Position numbers and translations under genes: made by a program. The notes under the pieces are model-generated. The model had not been told where the DNA came from. It saw nothing but the letters and a program-made list of their open reading frames with translations, and searched no databases. A DNA stretch of 47,601 nt from an uncultured Marinobacter sp. (GTDB lineage Bacteria; Pseudomonadota; Gammaproteobacteria; Pseudomonadales; Oleiphilaceae), in assembly GCF_946886895.1 (NCBI RefSeq), contig NZ_CAMPJO010000021.1, positions 1 through 47,601 on the forward strand, in the 5' to 3' direction. Shown in pieces: positions 38,654 to 47,601 of the stretch (the first letter of the stretch is position 1; every line of letters starts with the position of its first letter).

Positions 38654-40483
38654 TCAGCTCCGTCGGTATTGATAGTAACTTTCGATATCGGACTTCAGGA
38701 CGACCCCATAAACGCGTTGAATCATCGGGGCAACATGCCTTTGTACGTAAAGTGCTTCCGCATCGGTTGCCTCGAACTGGTTCAGGGCTTCCTCCAGGGT
38801 GGCCTGATACTGCACCGGTGCCACGTCACGTCGGTTTGCCGGGATGTCCATGAGGTCGATGGCTTCCGGCGCACTTGCCTCATCCTCCGCCAATGGCCTC
38901 TCGGTATCCTCAAGGTAACGAGCGAGGTCGACAGCGGGCATCAGGGCGGTGGGGCCGTTACTGCCTTCCACCACCAGCCACTTGGGCTCTGACTTCAGGG
39001 CTTTACGGGCATCCTCCATAGTCAGTTGGCGCTCGGTGCGCAGAATACTCCGATCCATGATGGCTCCCACCGATACCCGTCGGAGGGCCTGGATCACCGG
39101 TGAGTTCTGGTAGCTGAGTCCCTGGCTTTTGAGAATGGTCAGGAACAGCGATTTTTTTCCGAAAGCCTCACTGGTAACCAGGCTGGAGGTGGTGATGATC
39201 AGCATCCCCGGCAGGATGATATTGGGGTTGCGGGTCAGCTCCATCAGCGCCATCAATGCGGCCAGGGGTGCCTGCAAAACAGCGCCCATCATGGCCCCCA
39301 TGCCCAGCATGGCGTAAAACCCGACCGAGGAGGCGTTCTCCGGAAAGATCTGTGCGCCAACCAGCCCCATGGCTCCGCCGAGGGTGGCGCCCATGAACAG
39401 GGTGGGGCCAATCACCCCGCTGGGCATCCCCAGCCCGATTGAAAGTGACGTGATGACCAGTTTCGCTATGCCGACACCGAGCAATAACCAAAAGCCGAGC
39501 TGGCCGTTGATGGTCTGGTTGACGGTGTCATAGCCGATACCCATGGTTTCCGGAACAAGCACCGCAAAGGGCACCATCAGCACACCCGCCATTGTGATCC
39601 GCAGCAGGACCGGCCGGTGATGATGCCGCCCCATGGCATCAACCAGGTGAATAAAGAGTGCGGCAGCAATGCCGATCATCACGGCGATCGCCAGTATCCA
39701 CGGGATCTCCAGGAGTGAGTTCATGGTCAGGGCGGGCACATTGAAGGCCGGTTCGGTACCATAACCGGCCTGAGTGACAATGGCCGCACTCACGGCCGCC
39801 AGGATGATGGGAGTGAACCCGGCGATGGTGTATTCCATCATCACCACTTCCATGGCAAAGATAACGCCGGAGATCGGCGTGTTGAACGAGGCCGAAATGG
39901 CACCGGCGCAGCCACAAGCCACCAGTGTTCGAATGCTGTTATTGGGCAGCCGCATCCACTGGCCCATGAGGCTTGAAAAGGCGGCACCCAGGTGAACCGC
40001 CGGGCCCTCGCGGCCAGCGGATTGTCCCGTCACCACGGTTGTGACGCCGGAGATAAACTGAACGAGGGCACTGCGAATGGAAATGTAGCCCTGGTGGTAG
40101 TTCAGGCGTTCCATGACATGAACGACGCCGACTTTCCGGTCATGGATTGACAGCCGGTGCAGCAACAGACCAAGCCCCAGTGCACCCATGAGCGGGAGTA
40201 CGCCGCGGGTGAGGATGTCCAGATTCTCGAAGGATTCGGAATTGCCGCCGGGGAGAAACTGCTCAAGGGGCCACTCGATCGTCAGGCGGAACACCAGTAT
40301 GACCCCCCCGGTAATCAGGCCCGACATCAGGCCCAGGGCCGCCAGTTGAGGCAAGGCGTCGACACCGGACAACCTGCGCCGGAACACAGGGATCAGGTGC
40401 TCGGTGATCTGGTGCCAGACTTTCTGCATGAGTGCCGGATTTCCGGAGTAAGGTTCGGGGCTGTAATGTGTTTCTGACAACAT
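38654..40483 (-). CDS. CLC-type chloride channel/transporter with C-terminal CBS domains
   Basis: 609 residues. The transmembrane part (~45-460) has [17 protein letters not shown] with the gating Glu near residue 159, [14 protein letters not shown] and [18 protein letters not shown] pair of CBS domains (~470-605) would bind nucleotides and regulate transport. Presence of the gating Glu suggests Cl-/H+ exchange rather than a pure channel; this is inference. No good ribosome site precedes ATG 40483, and an internal Met near residue 19 is possible. It heads the run CLC-hemJ-thiD-thiE-hemL and diverges from argC. Confidence 0.92.
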   Translation of the reverse strand: MLSETHYSPEPYSGNPALMQKVWHQITEHLIPVFRRRLSGVDALPQLAALGLMSGLITGGVILVFRLTIEWPLEQFLPGGNSESFENLDILTRGVLPLMGALGLGLLLHRLSIHDRKVGVVHVMERLNYHQGYISIRSALVQFISGVTTVVTGQSAGREGPAVHLGAAFSSLMGQWMRLPNNSIRTLVACGCAGAISASFNTPISGVIFAMEVVMMEYTIAGFTPIILAAVSAAIVTQAGYGTEPAFNVPALTMNSLLEIPWILAIAVMIGIAAALFIHLVDAMGRHHHRPVLLRITMAGVLMVPFAVLVPETMGIGYDTVNQTINGQLGFWLLLGVGIAKLVITSLSIGLGMPSGVIGPTLFMGATLGGAMGLVGAQIFPENASSVGFYAMLGMGAMMGAVLQAPLAALMALMELTRNPNIILPGMLIITTSSLVTSEAFGKKSLFLTILKSQGLSYQNSPVIQALRRVSVGAIMDRSILRTERQLTMEDARKALKSEPKWLVVEGSNGPTALMPAVDLARYLEDTERPLAEDEASAPEAIDLMDIPANRRDVAPVQYQATLEEALNQFEATDAEALYVQRHVAPMIQRVYGVVLKSDIESYYQYRRS

Positions 40484-40583
40484 TGTAACGGTCGTTCTGC
40501 CGGCTGCAATGAGTCATTGGTTTATCATGTTAGACTGGGCTGTTAGACCGCTCATTCCTGAAACAACGTCGCTGGAGAAAAAG

Positions 40584-41621
40584 TTGATTAACGTAGGCAT
40601 CGTAGGTGGCACCGGGTACACCGGCGTCGAGCTGCTGAGAATTCTCGCCGTTCATCCTGAAGCAACGGTTCGCTGCATTACATCCCGATCCGAGGCCGGT
40701 ATGCCGGTTGCGGATATGTACCCGAACCTGAGAGGTCACTTTGATCTGGCCTTTTCCGAACCGGATGCGGCGGCCCTGGCTGAGTGCGACCTGGTGTTTT
40801 TTGCCACACCTCATGGGGTGGCCGCGAGGATGGTGCCGGAACTGATGGCCGCGGGTGTTCGCGTGGTGGATCTCTCCGCCGATTTCCGCATCCGGGATCT
40901 GGACGTCTGGGCCAAGTGGTATGGCATGCGTCATGAGAGCCCGGAGTGGGCAGCAAAGGCCGTTTACGGTCTGCCGGAAGTTGCCCGGGAGCAAATCCGC
41001 GAGGCGCAACTGGTTGCGAACCCGGGTTGCTACCCTACGGCCGTTCAATTGGGTTTTCTGCCGCTGCTGGAGCAGGGTCTGGTGGACGTCAAACGCCTGA
41101 TTGCCGACGCCAAATCCGGTGCCAGTGGTGCGGGCCGGCAAGGCAGTGTGGGCATGTTGCACGGTGAAATCGGTGAGAGTTTCAAGGCTTACGGAGCCTC
41201 GGGACACCGCCATCTGCCCGAGATACGCCAGGGGCTTGCCAGTGCCGCCGGTAGTGACGTTGGTGTGACCTTCGTTCCCCACCTGATTCCGATGGTTCGA
41301 GGCATTGAAGCAACGCTCTATGCTGAACTGAATAACCCGGCGGATTTTGATCGTCTGCAGGCCCGGTATGAGGCCCGTTATCGTGATGAGCCGTTCGTGG
41401 ATGTCATGCCCTTTGGCAGCCACCCTGAAACTCGCAGCGTCCGGGGCGCTAACCACTGCCGGATGGCTATCCACCGGCAGGAGCACAGTCATGTCGTGAT
41501 CGTATCCTCGGTCATCGATAATCTGGTCAAGGGCGCGGCGGGTCAGGCGGTTCAGAATATGAACATTATGTTTGGCCTGCGCGAGACGTCCGGTCTCGAC
41601 GCGCCCGCCCTGCTGCCCTGA
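40584..41621 (+). CDS. argC: N-acetyl-gamma-glutamyl-phosphate reductase ArgC
   Basis: The third step of arginine synthesis, NADPH-dependent. 345 residues with the nucleotide-binding [17 protein letters not shown] at the start and the catalytic Cys in [13 protein letters not shown] near residue 150. The start is TTG 40584, six bases after GGAG; the frame stays open to 40509 but the upstream part is not conserved. It leads the plus-strand block argC-coiled-coil protein-bactofilin-erpA. Confidence 0.96.
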   Translation: MINVGIVGGTGYTGVELLRILAVHPEATVRCITSRSEAGMPVADMYPNLRGHFDLAFSEPDAAALAECDLVFFATPHGVAARMVPELMAAGVRVVDLSADFRIRDLDVWAKWYGMRHESPEWAAKAVYGLPEVAREQIREAQLVANPGCYPTAVQLGFLPLLEQGLVDVKRLIADAKSGASGAGRQGSVGMLHGEIGESFKAYGASGHRHLPEIRQGLASAAGSDVGVTFVPHLIPMVRGIEATLYAELNNPADFDRLQARYEARYRDEPFVDVMPFGSHPETRSVRGANHCRMAIHRQEHSHVVIVSSVIDNLVKGAAGQAVQNMNIMFGLRETSGLDAPALLP

Positions 41622-41630
41622 GGACTACCC

Positions 41631-42371
41631 GTGAGTGAGCCACGCAAACCGGCGGAGGAGTATGTGATCATCCGCCATCGCCCCGGTTATCGGCTGAGGC
41701 GGACCGCTATACTGTTGATTTTCTCTGTGGTTGCCGCCGTGGCGGGTTACGCGACCGGCCTGGCCCAGGGCGGTTTCCGATTCTCCGATGTGGAGGCATC
41801 GAATGATGTCCTCGAGGAGGAAGTGGAAACGCTTAGGGAGAGCTATCGGCAAACCCGGCAGCAATTGATCAATCTGGAACGGGGGCGGGCCATTGACGAG
41901 CAGGCGCTGAAACAGGCGCGGAATGCAATTGTCGACCTGGAAACCCGGATTGCTTCACTGAAGTCGGACCTGACTTTCTATAAAAACATCATGGCACCCT
42001 CGGAAACCAGCAAAGGCCTTCAGGTTGACAGCTTTTCGCTGGCGAAGGGTGCGCAATCCAGCGTGTACGATTTCAAACTGGTGCTAACCCAGGTTGGCAA
42101 TAACAAGAGTTATATTTCAGGCGTGGTGGCCGTCAACGTCATTGGCTTGCGTGACGAAGAAAAAGAAGTCATTGCTTTGCGCGACCTGTCTCGGGATATC
42201 GAAGATCTCGGCGTGAAATTCCGCTTCCGCTACTTCCAGGACGTGGAGGGACAGCTGACTGTGCCCACTGGTTTCGAACCATTGGAGGTTCAGGTGGTTG
42301 CCCGGGCCGAGGGTCGAAAATCCTCACAGGCTGAACGAACCTTTGATTGGGAAGATTTAACGGAGAATTGA
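41631..42371 (+). CDS. Single-span membrane protein with coiled coil (DUF6776-like)
   Basis: 246 residues. A basic N-terminus (RHRPGYRLRR), one membrane span (~27-46), a coiled coil (~58-120, LEEEVETLRESYRQTRQQLI) and a C-terminal beta-rich domain. It resembles the proteins called DUF6776 that lie in the same place in Pseudomonas; the name is from memory. GTG start with GAGGA five bases before it. It is one base from the bactofilin gene. A role in anchoring the bactofilin to the membrane is a guess from the pairing. Confidence 0.8.
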   Translation: MSEPRKPAEEYVIIRHRPGYRLRRTAILLIFSVVAAVAGYATGLAQGGFRFSDVEASNDVLEEEVETLRESYRQTRQQLINLERGRAIDEQALKQARNAIVDLETRIASLKSDLTFYKNIMAPSETSKGLQVDSFSLAKGAQSSVYDFKLVLTQVGNNKSYISGVVAVNVIGLRDEEKEVIALRDLSRDIEDLGVKFRFRYFQDVEGQLTVPTGFEPLEVQVVARAEGRKSSQAERTFDWEDLTEN

Positions 42372-42372
42372 T

Positions 42373-42843
42373 ATGCTCGGCAAGAAAAAGCAGAAGCCAC
42401 GCCGGCCCACCGGTCACTTTGACACTCTGATTTCGGCAAAAACCGCGGTCGAAGGCGATATCCATTTCTCCGGAGGGCTGCATGTTGATGGCCGTGTTCG
42501 GGGTAAGGTAGTTGCTGAAGAAGGCAGTGATGGCGTACTGAGAGTATCGGAAGTGGGCGAGGTGACGGGCGATATCATGGCACCGCACGTGATCATCAAC
42601 GGTACCGTGCACGGCGATGTGTACGCATCAGCGCATCTGGAACTGGCTGAGAAGGCGGCCATCAATGGCAACGTTTATTATAACCTTATCGAAATGGCGA
42701 TGGGGGCCTCAGTGAATGGCAACCTCGTTCACCAGCGGGAGCCGGTTGGCCTGCTGACCCAGGAGAAGCGATCGTCGGATCAGGAGGCAGCGCAGCCGCA
42801 GTCCGTGCAGCAGGATCCGGACGATGGTGGAAAGTCCGAATAG
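42373..42843 (+). CDS. Bactofilin (polymer-forming cytoskeletal protein)
   Basis: 156 residues with the bactofilin beta-helix core (~15-120): DTLISAKTAVEGDIHFSG, GLHVDGRVRGKVVAEEG, SEVGEVTGDIMAPHVIING and GTVHGDVYASAHLELAEKA. The disordered basic N-terminus and Gln/Asp-rich C-terminus are typical. Bactofilins polymerise without nucleotides and act in cell shape or envelope placement. The gene next to it encodes a membrane coiled-coil protein. Confidence 0.93.
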   Translation: MLGKKKQKPRRPTGHFDTLISAKTAVEGDIHFSGGLHVDGRVRGKVVAEEGSDGVLRVSEVGEVTGDIMAPHVIINGTVHGDVYASAHLELAEKAAINGNVYYNLIEMAMGASVNGNLVHQREPVGLLTQEKRSSDQEAAQPQSVQQDPDDGGKSE

Positions 42844-42906
42844 TTGATTGTTTTAGTCAGGAATACCATAATCGCTTGAGTTGACCCAGGTAATCCGGAG
42901 GCGAAG

Positions 42907-43260
42907 TTGAGTGTAGTTCAACAACAAATGGCCGCACCGCTGTTTTTTAGCGACAGTGCCGTTGCCAAAGTACGGGAGTTGGTCGAGGAGGAAGGCAATT
43001 CCGACCTCAGGCTGCGCGTCTTTGTAACCGGCGGTGGCTGCTCGGGGTTTCAGTACGGGTTCTCGTTCGACGAAAGCCAGGACGATGAGGATACGGTTAT
43101 CGAGCGGGACGGGGTCCGGCTGTTGGTGGACCCCATGAGTTATCAGTATCTGGTCGGCGCCACCATTGATTACCAGGAAGGTCTGCAGGGCTCCCAGTTT
43201 GTAGTTCAGAACCCGAATGCCAGTTCAACCTGCGGGTGTGGTAGCTCATTCTCGATCTGA
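42907..43260 (+). CDS. erpA: Iron-sulfur cluster insertion protein ErpA
   Basis: An A-type carrier that delivers Fe-S clusters to enzymes such as IspG. 117 residues with the three conserved Cys: C45 in [14 protein letters not shown] and C109/C111 in [11 protein letters not shown]. The start is TTG 42907, with GGAGG five bases before it. It stands between bactofilin and the convergent anmK gene. Confidence 0.95.
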   Translation: MSVVQQQMAAPLFFSDSAVAKVRELVEEEGNSDLRLRVFVTGGGCSGFQYGFSFDESQDDEDTVIERDGVRLLVDPMSYQYLVGATIDYQEGLQGSQFVVQNPNASSTCGCGSSFSI

Positions 43261-43281
43261 GTGCCGGGTCTGGCGGGATAA

Positions 43282-44379
43282 TCAGGCCGGATAAATAGCG
43301 CCGAGAATTCTGGGGCCGCGAGCCCCGGTGACCGCTGGCAGATTGCCTGGCTTACCTGAAATGGTCTGTCGCGCCAGCCAGGAAAACGCCGTAGGCTCCA
43401 CCCACTGGGCATCCAGTCCGATTTCTGACGTATCCGAGAGTCTTGCGGGTGACAGGGCCTGCTTTAGCTCGCTCATCAGCAGGGTGTTTCGGGTTCCGCC
43501 TCCGCAAGCGTAGATGCATAATGTGGGCGACTGTGGCATTTGTCTCGCCACGGACATGACGGTGAGTTGAAGCAGCGTCCGCTGCACATCTTCGGGCTGG
43601 ATATCAGGGTGGCGCTTCAACGCCGTTTTCAGCCAGCTCAGGTTAAACTTTTCCTTCCCCGTACTTTTGGGTGCGGGTCGATCAAAATAGGCATCAGAGA
43701 GCAGGTCATTCAGCAGGGCCTGGTCCACTACGCCTTCATCTGCCCACCGACCGTCCTGATCAAAAGGACGGCCTGTCTGAGCCTGACACCAGGCATCCAT
43801 CAGAGCGTTTGCAGGTCCGGTATCAAACCCGGTTACCGGCCGGCTCTGGTTTGCCGGTAACCAGGTGATATTGGCAATGCCCCCGAGATTCAGGATGCAG
43901 CGATCCTCGGTCGGTGAGCCAAAAAAGAACTGGTGAAAGGCAGGTACAAGGGGGGCGCCCTCGCCGCCGGCTGCCATGTCCCGCCGCCGGAAATCTGCAA
44001 CCGTTGCGATGCCAGTTTGCTCGGCGATCAGCGCGGGATTACCAATCTGGATTGAAAAGGGTGCCGGGCCTGACGGCTGGTGGCGGATGGTTTGGCCATG
44101 GCTGCCAATGGCGCAAATGTCTGCACGCGCGAAGCCGGATTGATCGATGACCGTATTCGCTGCTTCTGCAAAAAGTAGCCCCGTGAGGGTGTCGAGTTCC
44201 CCAAGTTCATCCGGCGTGGCCTGATTCTGGCACGCAGCCAACAGCCGTTGCCGGAGATTGTCGGGGTAGGGCAAAGAATGGGTCCCATGGGTATTGAGAC
44301 GCTGGTCGTCAAACGACACCAACACGGCATCGATGCCGTCCATGCTGGTGCCTGACATCAGCCCGATCCATACGTCCAT
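43282..44379 (-). CDS. anmK: Anhydro-N-acetylmuramic acid kinase AnmK
   Basis: Opens and phosphorylates anhydro-MurNAc during cell-wall recycling. 365 residues with the N-terminal GLMSGTSMDGIDAVLVSFDD, IGSHGQTIRHQP, VADFRRRDMAAGGEGAPLVP, NLGGIANITW and FDTGPANALMDAW. It lies five bases after the M23 peptidase gene on the same strand, so wall cleavage and wall recycling are encoded together. Confidence 0.96.
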   Translation of the reverse strand: MDVWIGLMSGTSMDGIDAVLVSFDDQRLNTHGTHSLPYPDNLRQRLLAACQNQATPDELGELDTLTGLLFAEAANTVIDQSGFARADICAIGSHGQTIRHQPSGPAPFSIQIGNPALIAEQTGIATVADFRRRDMAAGGEGAPLVPAFHQFFFGSPTEDRCILNLGGIANITWLPANQSRPVTGFDTGPANALMDAWCQAQTGRPFDQDGRWADEGVVDQALLNDLLSDAYFDRPAPKSTGKEKFNLSWLKTALKRHPDIQPEDVQRTLLQLTVMSVARQMPQSPTLCIYACGGGTRNTLLMSELKQALSPARLSDTSEIGLDAQWVEPTAFSWLARQTISGKPGNLPAVTGARGPRILGAIYPA

Positions 44380-44384
44380 AGCGA

Positions 44385-45779
44385 TTACTTCTTCGGCGCC
44401 AGGGCGAGCTGCTGGTAGTTTTCGCGGAAAACCTCGAACTGTGCCAGTCGCTGCTCCGTCACGCCTTTGAACGTCGCCATTTCAGATGAAGGCACCGGCT
44501 TGGCATCGGGAAGCTTCACGGTGCGGGAGTTTCGTGGCGTACCGTTCAAACGGAACTCGTAATGCAGGTGAGGGCCGGTCACCATCCCGGACGAACCGAC
44601 ATAGCCGATAGTCTCGCCCTGCTTGACCCGGGTGCCCTTTTTAATGCCTTTGCCAAGCCGGCTCATGTGGGCGTATAGGGTGGTAATGTTGTCGCCATGC
44701 TGCAATATTACGGTACGGCCATAGCCACCTTTCCAGCCGGCGAAGCGAACGCGCCCAGAGCCGGCTGCCTTGATTGGCGTCCCGGGAGGGGCTCCGTAGT
44801 CGGTGCCTTCGTGAGGTCGGACCACATCCAGTACCGGATGACGGCGTTGCAGGTTGAAGGGTGACGAAACTCTGGCGTTTATCGGAGTCCGAAGGAAGGC
44901 TTTACGCATGCTTTTTCCGTTCGGAGAATAGTAATCGCTGTCGCCTTTACTGTCGGTGTACAGCAGGGCCACATTTTCTTCTCCGCGATTCACGAATCTG
45001 GCCGAGAGGATGCGGCCTGTGCCGAATTTCTCACCGTCCAGATAAAGCTCTTCATAGACCACCTCAAAGCGGTCCCCTTTGCGAACGTCATAAACAAAAT
45101 CGATTTCCCAGCCAAAAATGCCGGCAAGTTCCATGGTGAGGCGATCATTCAGGCCCGCCTCGCGGGCCGCGAGATACAGAGAGCCATCAATGACCCCCGA
45201 CGCAAAAGCGGGGCGTGGTTCCGGTGTGCGGATTTCAGTGTCTCCGGTAAAGCTGCCTTCCTGTTTCTCAATCTTCAGGGTTTCAAGCCGGTTGCGCTGG
45301 AGCTCAACCGCGGCAAGTTCGCCCGCGTCGTCTGTCGCAAAACGAATGGTTTCGCCCGCATAGAGGTGCTGTACCTTTTTGGCCTCACCTTCACCATGGA
45401 TCACCGAGAGCATGATGCCATCGTTGAAGCCGGCCTCTTTGAACAACGAAGACAAGGTGTCACCGGATTTGATTTCGAAGGTCTGCCAGCTCAGCAGGGG
45501 TTCCTGTGGTGTACTCGGATTGGCAATGTTCGGCGCCGTTACTCCGGATGTCTCCGGGCTGGTGGGCTGAGCCGCCTGCCCGGTATCCGTTGTCGTCGTA
45601 TTCTTCTGCTGGCTGACGATCTTGGCGGAGGCGCCCTGTTCGAGGTCCAGCTCATAGGACATGCGCTTGGCCTCGACGTCTGAGCTCGGGCTCATCAAAA
45701 TGGCAGACGTCACAACGACGGTGATCGCCGCTGCTATGGTGATGTGTGTCTTCGGAAACATTTTCAGCACGTATCGCAC
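44385..45779 (-). CDS. M23-family peptidoglycan endopeptidase (MepM-like)
   Basis: Up to 464 residues: a membrane anchor or signal segment (~12-30), a Ser/Thr/Pro-rich linker, a LysM-like/OapA region (FEIKSGDTLSSLFKEAGF), and a C-terminal lysostaphin-type domain with HEGTDYGAPPGTP (zinc His and Asp, near 321-325), HMSRLGKG and HLHYEFRL near 404. It cuts peptide cross-links so that the wall can grow. The start is either GTG 45779 or ATG 45761; neither has a clear ribosome site. It diverges from tyrS and is followed by anmK. Confidence 0.93.
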   Translation of the reverse strand: MRYVLKMFPKTHITIAAAITVVVTSAILMSPSSDVEAKRMSYELDLEQGASAKIVSQQKNTTTTDTGQAAQPTSPETSGVTAPNIANPSTPQEPLLSWQTFEIKSGDTLSSLFKEAGFNDGIMLSVIHGEGEAKKVQHLYAGETIRFATDDAGELAAVELQRNRLETLKIEKQEGSFTGDTEIRTPEPRPAFASGVIDGSLYLAAREAGLNDRLTMELAGIFGWEIDFVYDVRKGDRFEVVYEELYLDGEKFGTGRILSARFVNRGEENVALLYTDSKGDSDYYSPNGKSMRKAFLRTPINARVSSPFNLQRRHPVLDVVRPHEGTDYGAPPGTPIKAAGSGRVRFAGWKGGYGRTVILQHGDNITTLYAHMSRLGKGIKKGTRVKQGETIGYVGSSGMVTGPHLHYEFRLNGTPRNSRTVKLPDAKPVPSSEMATFKGVTEQRLAQFEVFRENYQQLALAPKK

Positions 45780-46074
45780 CCGTTTTAATCGGTATTCCGG
45801 TAGGTTGAACTACCTAATTAAAGCTGTTGTTCAAGTATAGACCAACAGATTACCGCATAAAATGCATGTGGGACAGCGTGGAACATTACGGTTAGTGTTC
45901 CATCCTCCGGACTTCTTATTGCAGCGTTGCTATAATACGCCGCGCTGTTCAATTGCGGCTGGTTAAAATCTGTTCAGGCTACTTTAGCAGGCGTGCGGGT
46001 AACTCACAGAGTTCTTTTGTTGAAGTCTGTAACCGACTGAATCTTTCAAGTTCAAAACTGGGGACGTGTTGTTC
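45780..46074. promoter_or_regulatory. Divergent promoter region of the M23 peptidase and tyrS
   Basis: TATAAT at 45931-45936 with GC-rich ACGCCGCGC after it is a good -10 for tyrS, though the -35 is weak; the leader would be ~130 bases. For the minus strand, TATACT lies near 45833-45838 inside the inverted repeat CTGTTG/CAACAG (near 45824-45848). I see no classical T-box or tRNA-like leader. Confidence 0.45.
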
Positions 46075-47277
46075 ATGGCATCCATTGATGAAGCGTTGGC
46101 GATTATTAAACGCGGGGTAGACGAGCTTATTCCGGAAGATGGGCTGATAGAGAAATTAAAGGAAGGCCGTCCTCTGCGGATCAAGGCGGGCTTTGATCCC
46201 ACAGCGCCGGACCTTCATCTTGGTCATACCGTTCTCATTAATAAGCTCAGGCAGTTTCAGGATCTTGGGCATGAGGTCATGTTTCTCATTGGTGATTTTA
46301 CCGGCATGATCGGCGATCCGACGGGCAAGAGTGCGACCCGGCCGCCCCTCACCAAAGAGCAGGTGGCACAGAATGCTGTCAGTTATAAAGAGCAGGTGTT
46401 CAAGATCCTGGACCCGGAGAAAACGCGTGTCATGTTCAACTCCGAGTGGATGAGCAGGATGGGTGCGGCTGACATGATCAGGCTGGCGGGGCAGTACACC
46501 GTAGCCCGAATGCTGGAGCGCGATGATTTCACCAAGCGTTACCGGGCAGAACAATCCATCGCGATCCACGAGTTTCTCTATCCGCTGGTGCAGGGCTATG
46601 ACTCCGTTGCCATGGAGGCAGATGTCGAGCTGGGCGGTACGGATCAGAAGTTCAATCTTTTGATGGGGCGGATCCTGCAAAAGCACTATGGTCAGTCGCC
46701 GCAGGTGATTCTGACCATGCCGATCCTGGAAGGGTTGGACGGTGTGCAGAAGATGTCGAAGTCGCTTGGCAACTACGTTGGCGTGAATGATGCCCCGGGA
46801 GAGATGTATACCAAGCTGCTTTCCGTGCCAGATGACCTCTTGTGGCGTTACTTTGAGTTGCTGAGTTTTCGCCCGCTTGCAGAGGTTGACGGTTTCCGTG
46901 GGGAGGTGGAGGCAGGAGCCAATCCCCAGGACTATAAAAAGTTGCTCGCGGAAGAAATTATTACCCGGTTTCATGATGAAGAGGCGGCCAGGACCGCGCA
47001 CAACTCAGCGGGTAACCGCGTTGCCCTTGGCGAAATTCCGGAAAATGTGCCGGCAATTGAGGTTTCTCTTGAAGGGAAGGCTGAGATTCCAATGGCGGCT
47101 GTTCTGCGCCTGGCCGATCTGGTGAAGAACGGTGCTGCTGCAAGGGATGTTCTTAAGCGGGGCGCTGTCTTTGTTGACGGTGAGAAATTTGACGGTAGCC
47201 GTATGTTTGTTGAGGGCGATGACTGCGTTATTCAGGCGGGAAGGAAGAAGATTGCCCGGGTTTTGATTACTGCGTAA
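46075..47277 (+). CDS. tyrS: Tyrosyl-tRNA synthetase
   Basis: Charges tRNA-Tyr. 400 residues with the HIGH-type motif [10 protein letters not shown] near residue 47, [14 protein letters not shown], the KMSKS loop near 226 and a C-terminal S4 RNA-binding domain ([19 protein letters not shown]). It belongs to the TyrZ-like subgroup seen in Pseudomonas. ATG 46075 fits the family start; GTG 46066 is almost on top of the ribosome site (GGGGA) and is less likely. It stands just before an rRNA operon, as in Pseudomonas. Confidence 0.96.
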   Translation: MASIDEALAIIKRGVDELIPEDGLIEKLKEGRPLRIKAGFDPTAPDLHLGHTVLINKLRQFQDLGHEVMFLIGDFTGMIGDPTGKSATRPPLTKEQVAQNAVSYKEQVFKILDPEKTRVMFNSEWMSRMGAADMIRLAGQYTVARMLERDDFTKRYRAEQSIAIHEFLYPLVQGYDSVAMEADVELGGTDQKFNLLMGRILQKHYGQSPQVILTMPILEGLDGVQKMSKSLGNYVGVNDAPGEMYTKLLSVPDDLLWRYFELLSFRPLAEVDGFRGEVEAGANPQDYKKLLAEEIITRFHDEEAARTAHNSAGNRVALGEIPENVPAIEVSLEGKAEIPMAAVLRLADLVKNGAAARDVLKRGAVFVDGEKFDGSRMFVEGDDCVIQAGRKKIARVLITA

Positions 47278-47278
47278 T

Positions 47279-47313
47279 CGATTCTGGGTGATTTTGAGGA
47301 TTTTTCAGAATCG
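47279..47313 (+). terminator. Hairpin after tyrS
   Basis: CGATTCTG (47279-47286) and CAGAATCG (47306-47313) pair over 8 bases with a 19-base T-rich loop, directly after the tyrS stop codon. No T-run follows, so it is a weak candidate; it abuts the first rRNA-type promoter. Confidence 0.4.
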
Positions 47314-47316
47314 TCG

Positions 47317-47344
47317 TTGACACCTCCTTTGAGCTCTGTAGAAT
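47317..47344 (+). promoter_or_regulatory. rRNA-type promoter P1
   Basis: TTGACA (47317-47322), 16-base spacer, TAGAAT (47339-47344), then GCGC discriminator. The first of three near-identical promoters in 270 bases. Confidence 0.85.
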
Positions 47345-47411
47345 GCGCATCTCTTTCGAGGGGCGGGCGGTCCAAGTTGCTCCGAACTCGAATAGCAAAT
47401 GTCTGAAAACA

Positions 47412-47440
47412 CTGAAGAAAATGATTTTAAAATTCTTCAG
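47412..47440. promoter_or_regulatory. AT-rich inverted repeat upstream of P2 (possible UP element/Fis region)
   Basis: CTGAAGAA (47412-47419) and TTCTTCAG (47433-47440) flank an A/T-rich 13-base spacer. It ends eight bases before the P2 -35 box, where an UP element for the alpha subunit would lie. Confidence 0.5.
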
Positions 47441-47447
47441 AAACAGG

Positions 47448-47475
47448 TTGACAGACAAGTGGTTCAGCGTAGAAT
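47448..47475 (+). promoter_or_regulatory. rRNA-type promoter P2
   Basis: TTGACA (47448-47453), 16-base spacer, TAGAAT (47470-47475), then GCGCGCC. Same architecture as P1 and P3. Confidence 0.88.
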
Positions 47476-47552
47476 GCGCGCCACGATTTGGCAGTAAGCC
47501 GGCAAGTTTTCCGGCGATTTCCTGAAGCGGGAAAGCGACGGAAAACAAACGG

Positions 47553-47580
47553 TTGACAAGGCGGCGTAACGATGTAGAAT
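47553..47580 (+). promoter_or_regulatory. rRNA-type promoter P3
   Basis: TTGACA (47553-47558), 16-base spacer, TAGAAT (47575-47580), then ACGCCACC. The window ends 21 bases later; the 16S rRNA gene is expected beyond it. Confidence 0.88.
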
Positions 47581-47601
47581 ACGCCACCTTGATTGAGCAG
47601 A

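Overview
The window looks like the chromosome of a Marinobacter-type marine gammaproteobacterium. This rests on gene content and order, which closely follow Pseudomonas (rpsU-dnaG-rpoD next to tsaD-plsY-folB; dksA-gluQ-cbrX-cbrA-cbrB-[crcZ]-pcnB-folK-panB-panC-pgi; argC-erpA-anmK-M23 peptidase-tyrS leading into an rRNA operon), and on protein details. The species is not proven from sequence alone.

Layout. (1) 1-5110 is the edge of an integrated element and is visibly AT-richer than the rest. It holds two overlapping tyrosine-recombinase genes resembling GmtY and GmtZ of the gamma-mobile-trio (GMT) islands. Next to them lie an intact tRNA with a CAU anticodon and a second, truncated copy of the same tRNA. 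The cargo must lie to the left of base 1. (2) 5358-9622 is the macromolecular-synthesis operon rpsU-dnaG-rpoD, with the classical terminator between rpsU and dnaG. (3) 9713-14041 has tsaD, plsY, folB, a second divergent folK, and pgi. (4) 14097-24344 is one long minus-strand block: dksA, gluQ, cbrX, cbrA, cbrB, a non-coding gap, pcnB, folK, panB, panC. (5) 24525-35151 has sfsA, a kinase/ATPase fusion, mrcB, a TPR lipoprotein, a DUF4382 lipoprotein, an ECF sigma/anti-sigma operon, a TPR/beta-barrel protein and a secreted lipase. (6) 35476-40483 is a minus-strand run: CLC channel, hemJ, thiD, thiE, hemL. (7) 40584-47277 has argC, a coiled-coil membrane protein, a bactofilin, erpA, anmK, an M23 peptidase and tyrS. 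(8) 47317-47580 carries three near-identical strong promoters, almost certainly those of an rRNA operon starting just past the window.

The main find is in the 718-base gap between cbrB and pcnB. On the minus strand it has a textbook sigma-54 promoter (GG-N10-GC), a transcript of about 380 nt with four perfect runs of five or six A-R-N triplets (the Hfq distal-face motif), and a rho-independent terminator. Upstream of the promoter are four TGTTAC/GTAACA half-sites that look like a binding array for the adjacent activator CbrB. This is the structure of Pseudomonas CrcZ, the decoy RNA that relieves Hfq/Crc catabolite repression, so the CbrA-CbrB-CrcZ circuit appears complete here. The small gene cbrX, which overlaps the start of cbrA, is also conserved.

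Other points of note: thiD has no usual start codon and appears to start at AUC behind an ideal Shine-Dalgarno sequence; several genes start with TTG; the tRNA promoter -10 box lies in the loop of the rpoD terminator; and the recombinase promoter is covered by inverted repeats that could be an operator.
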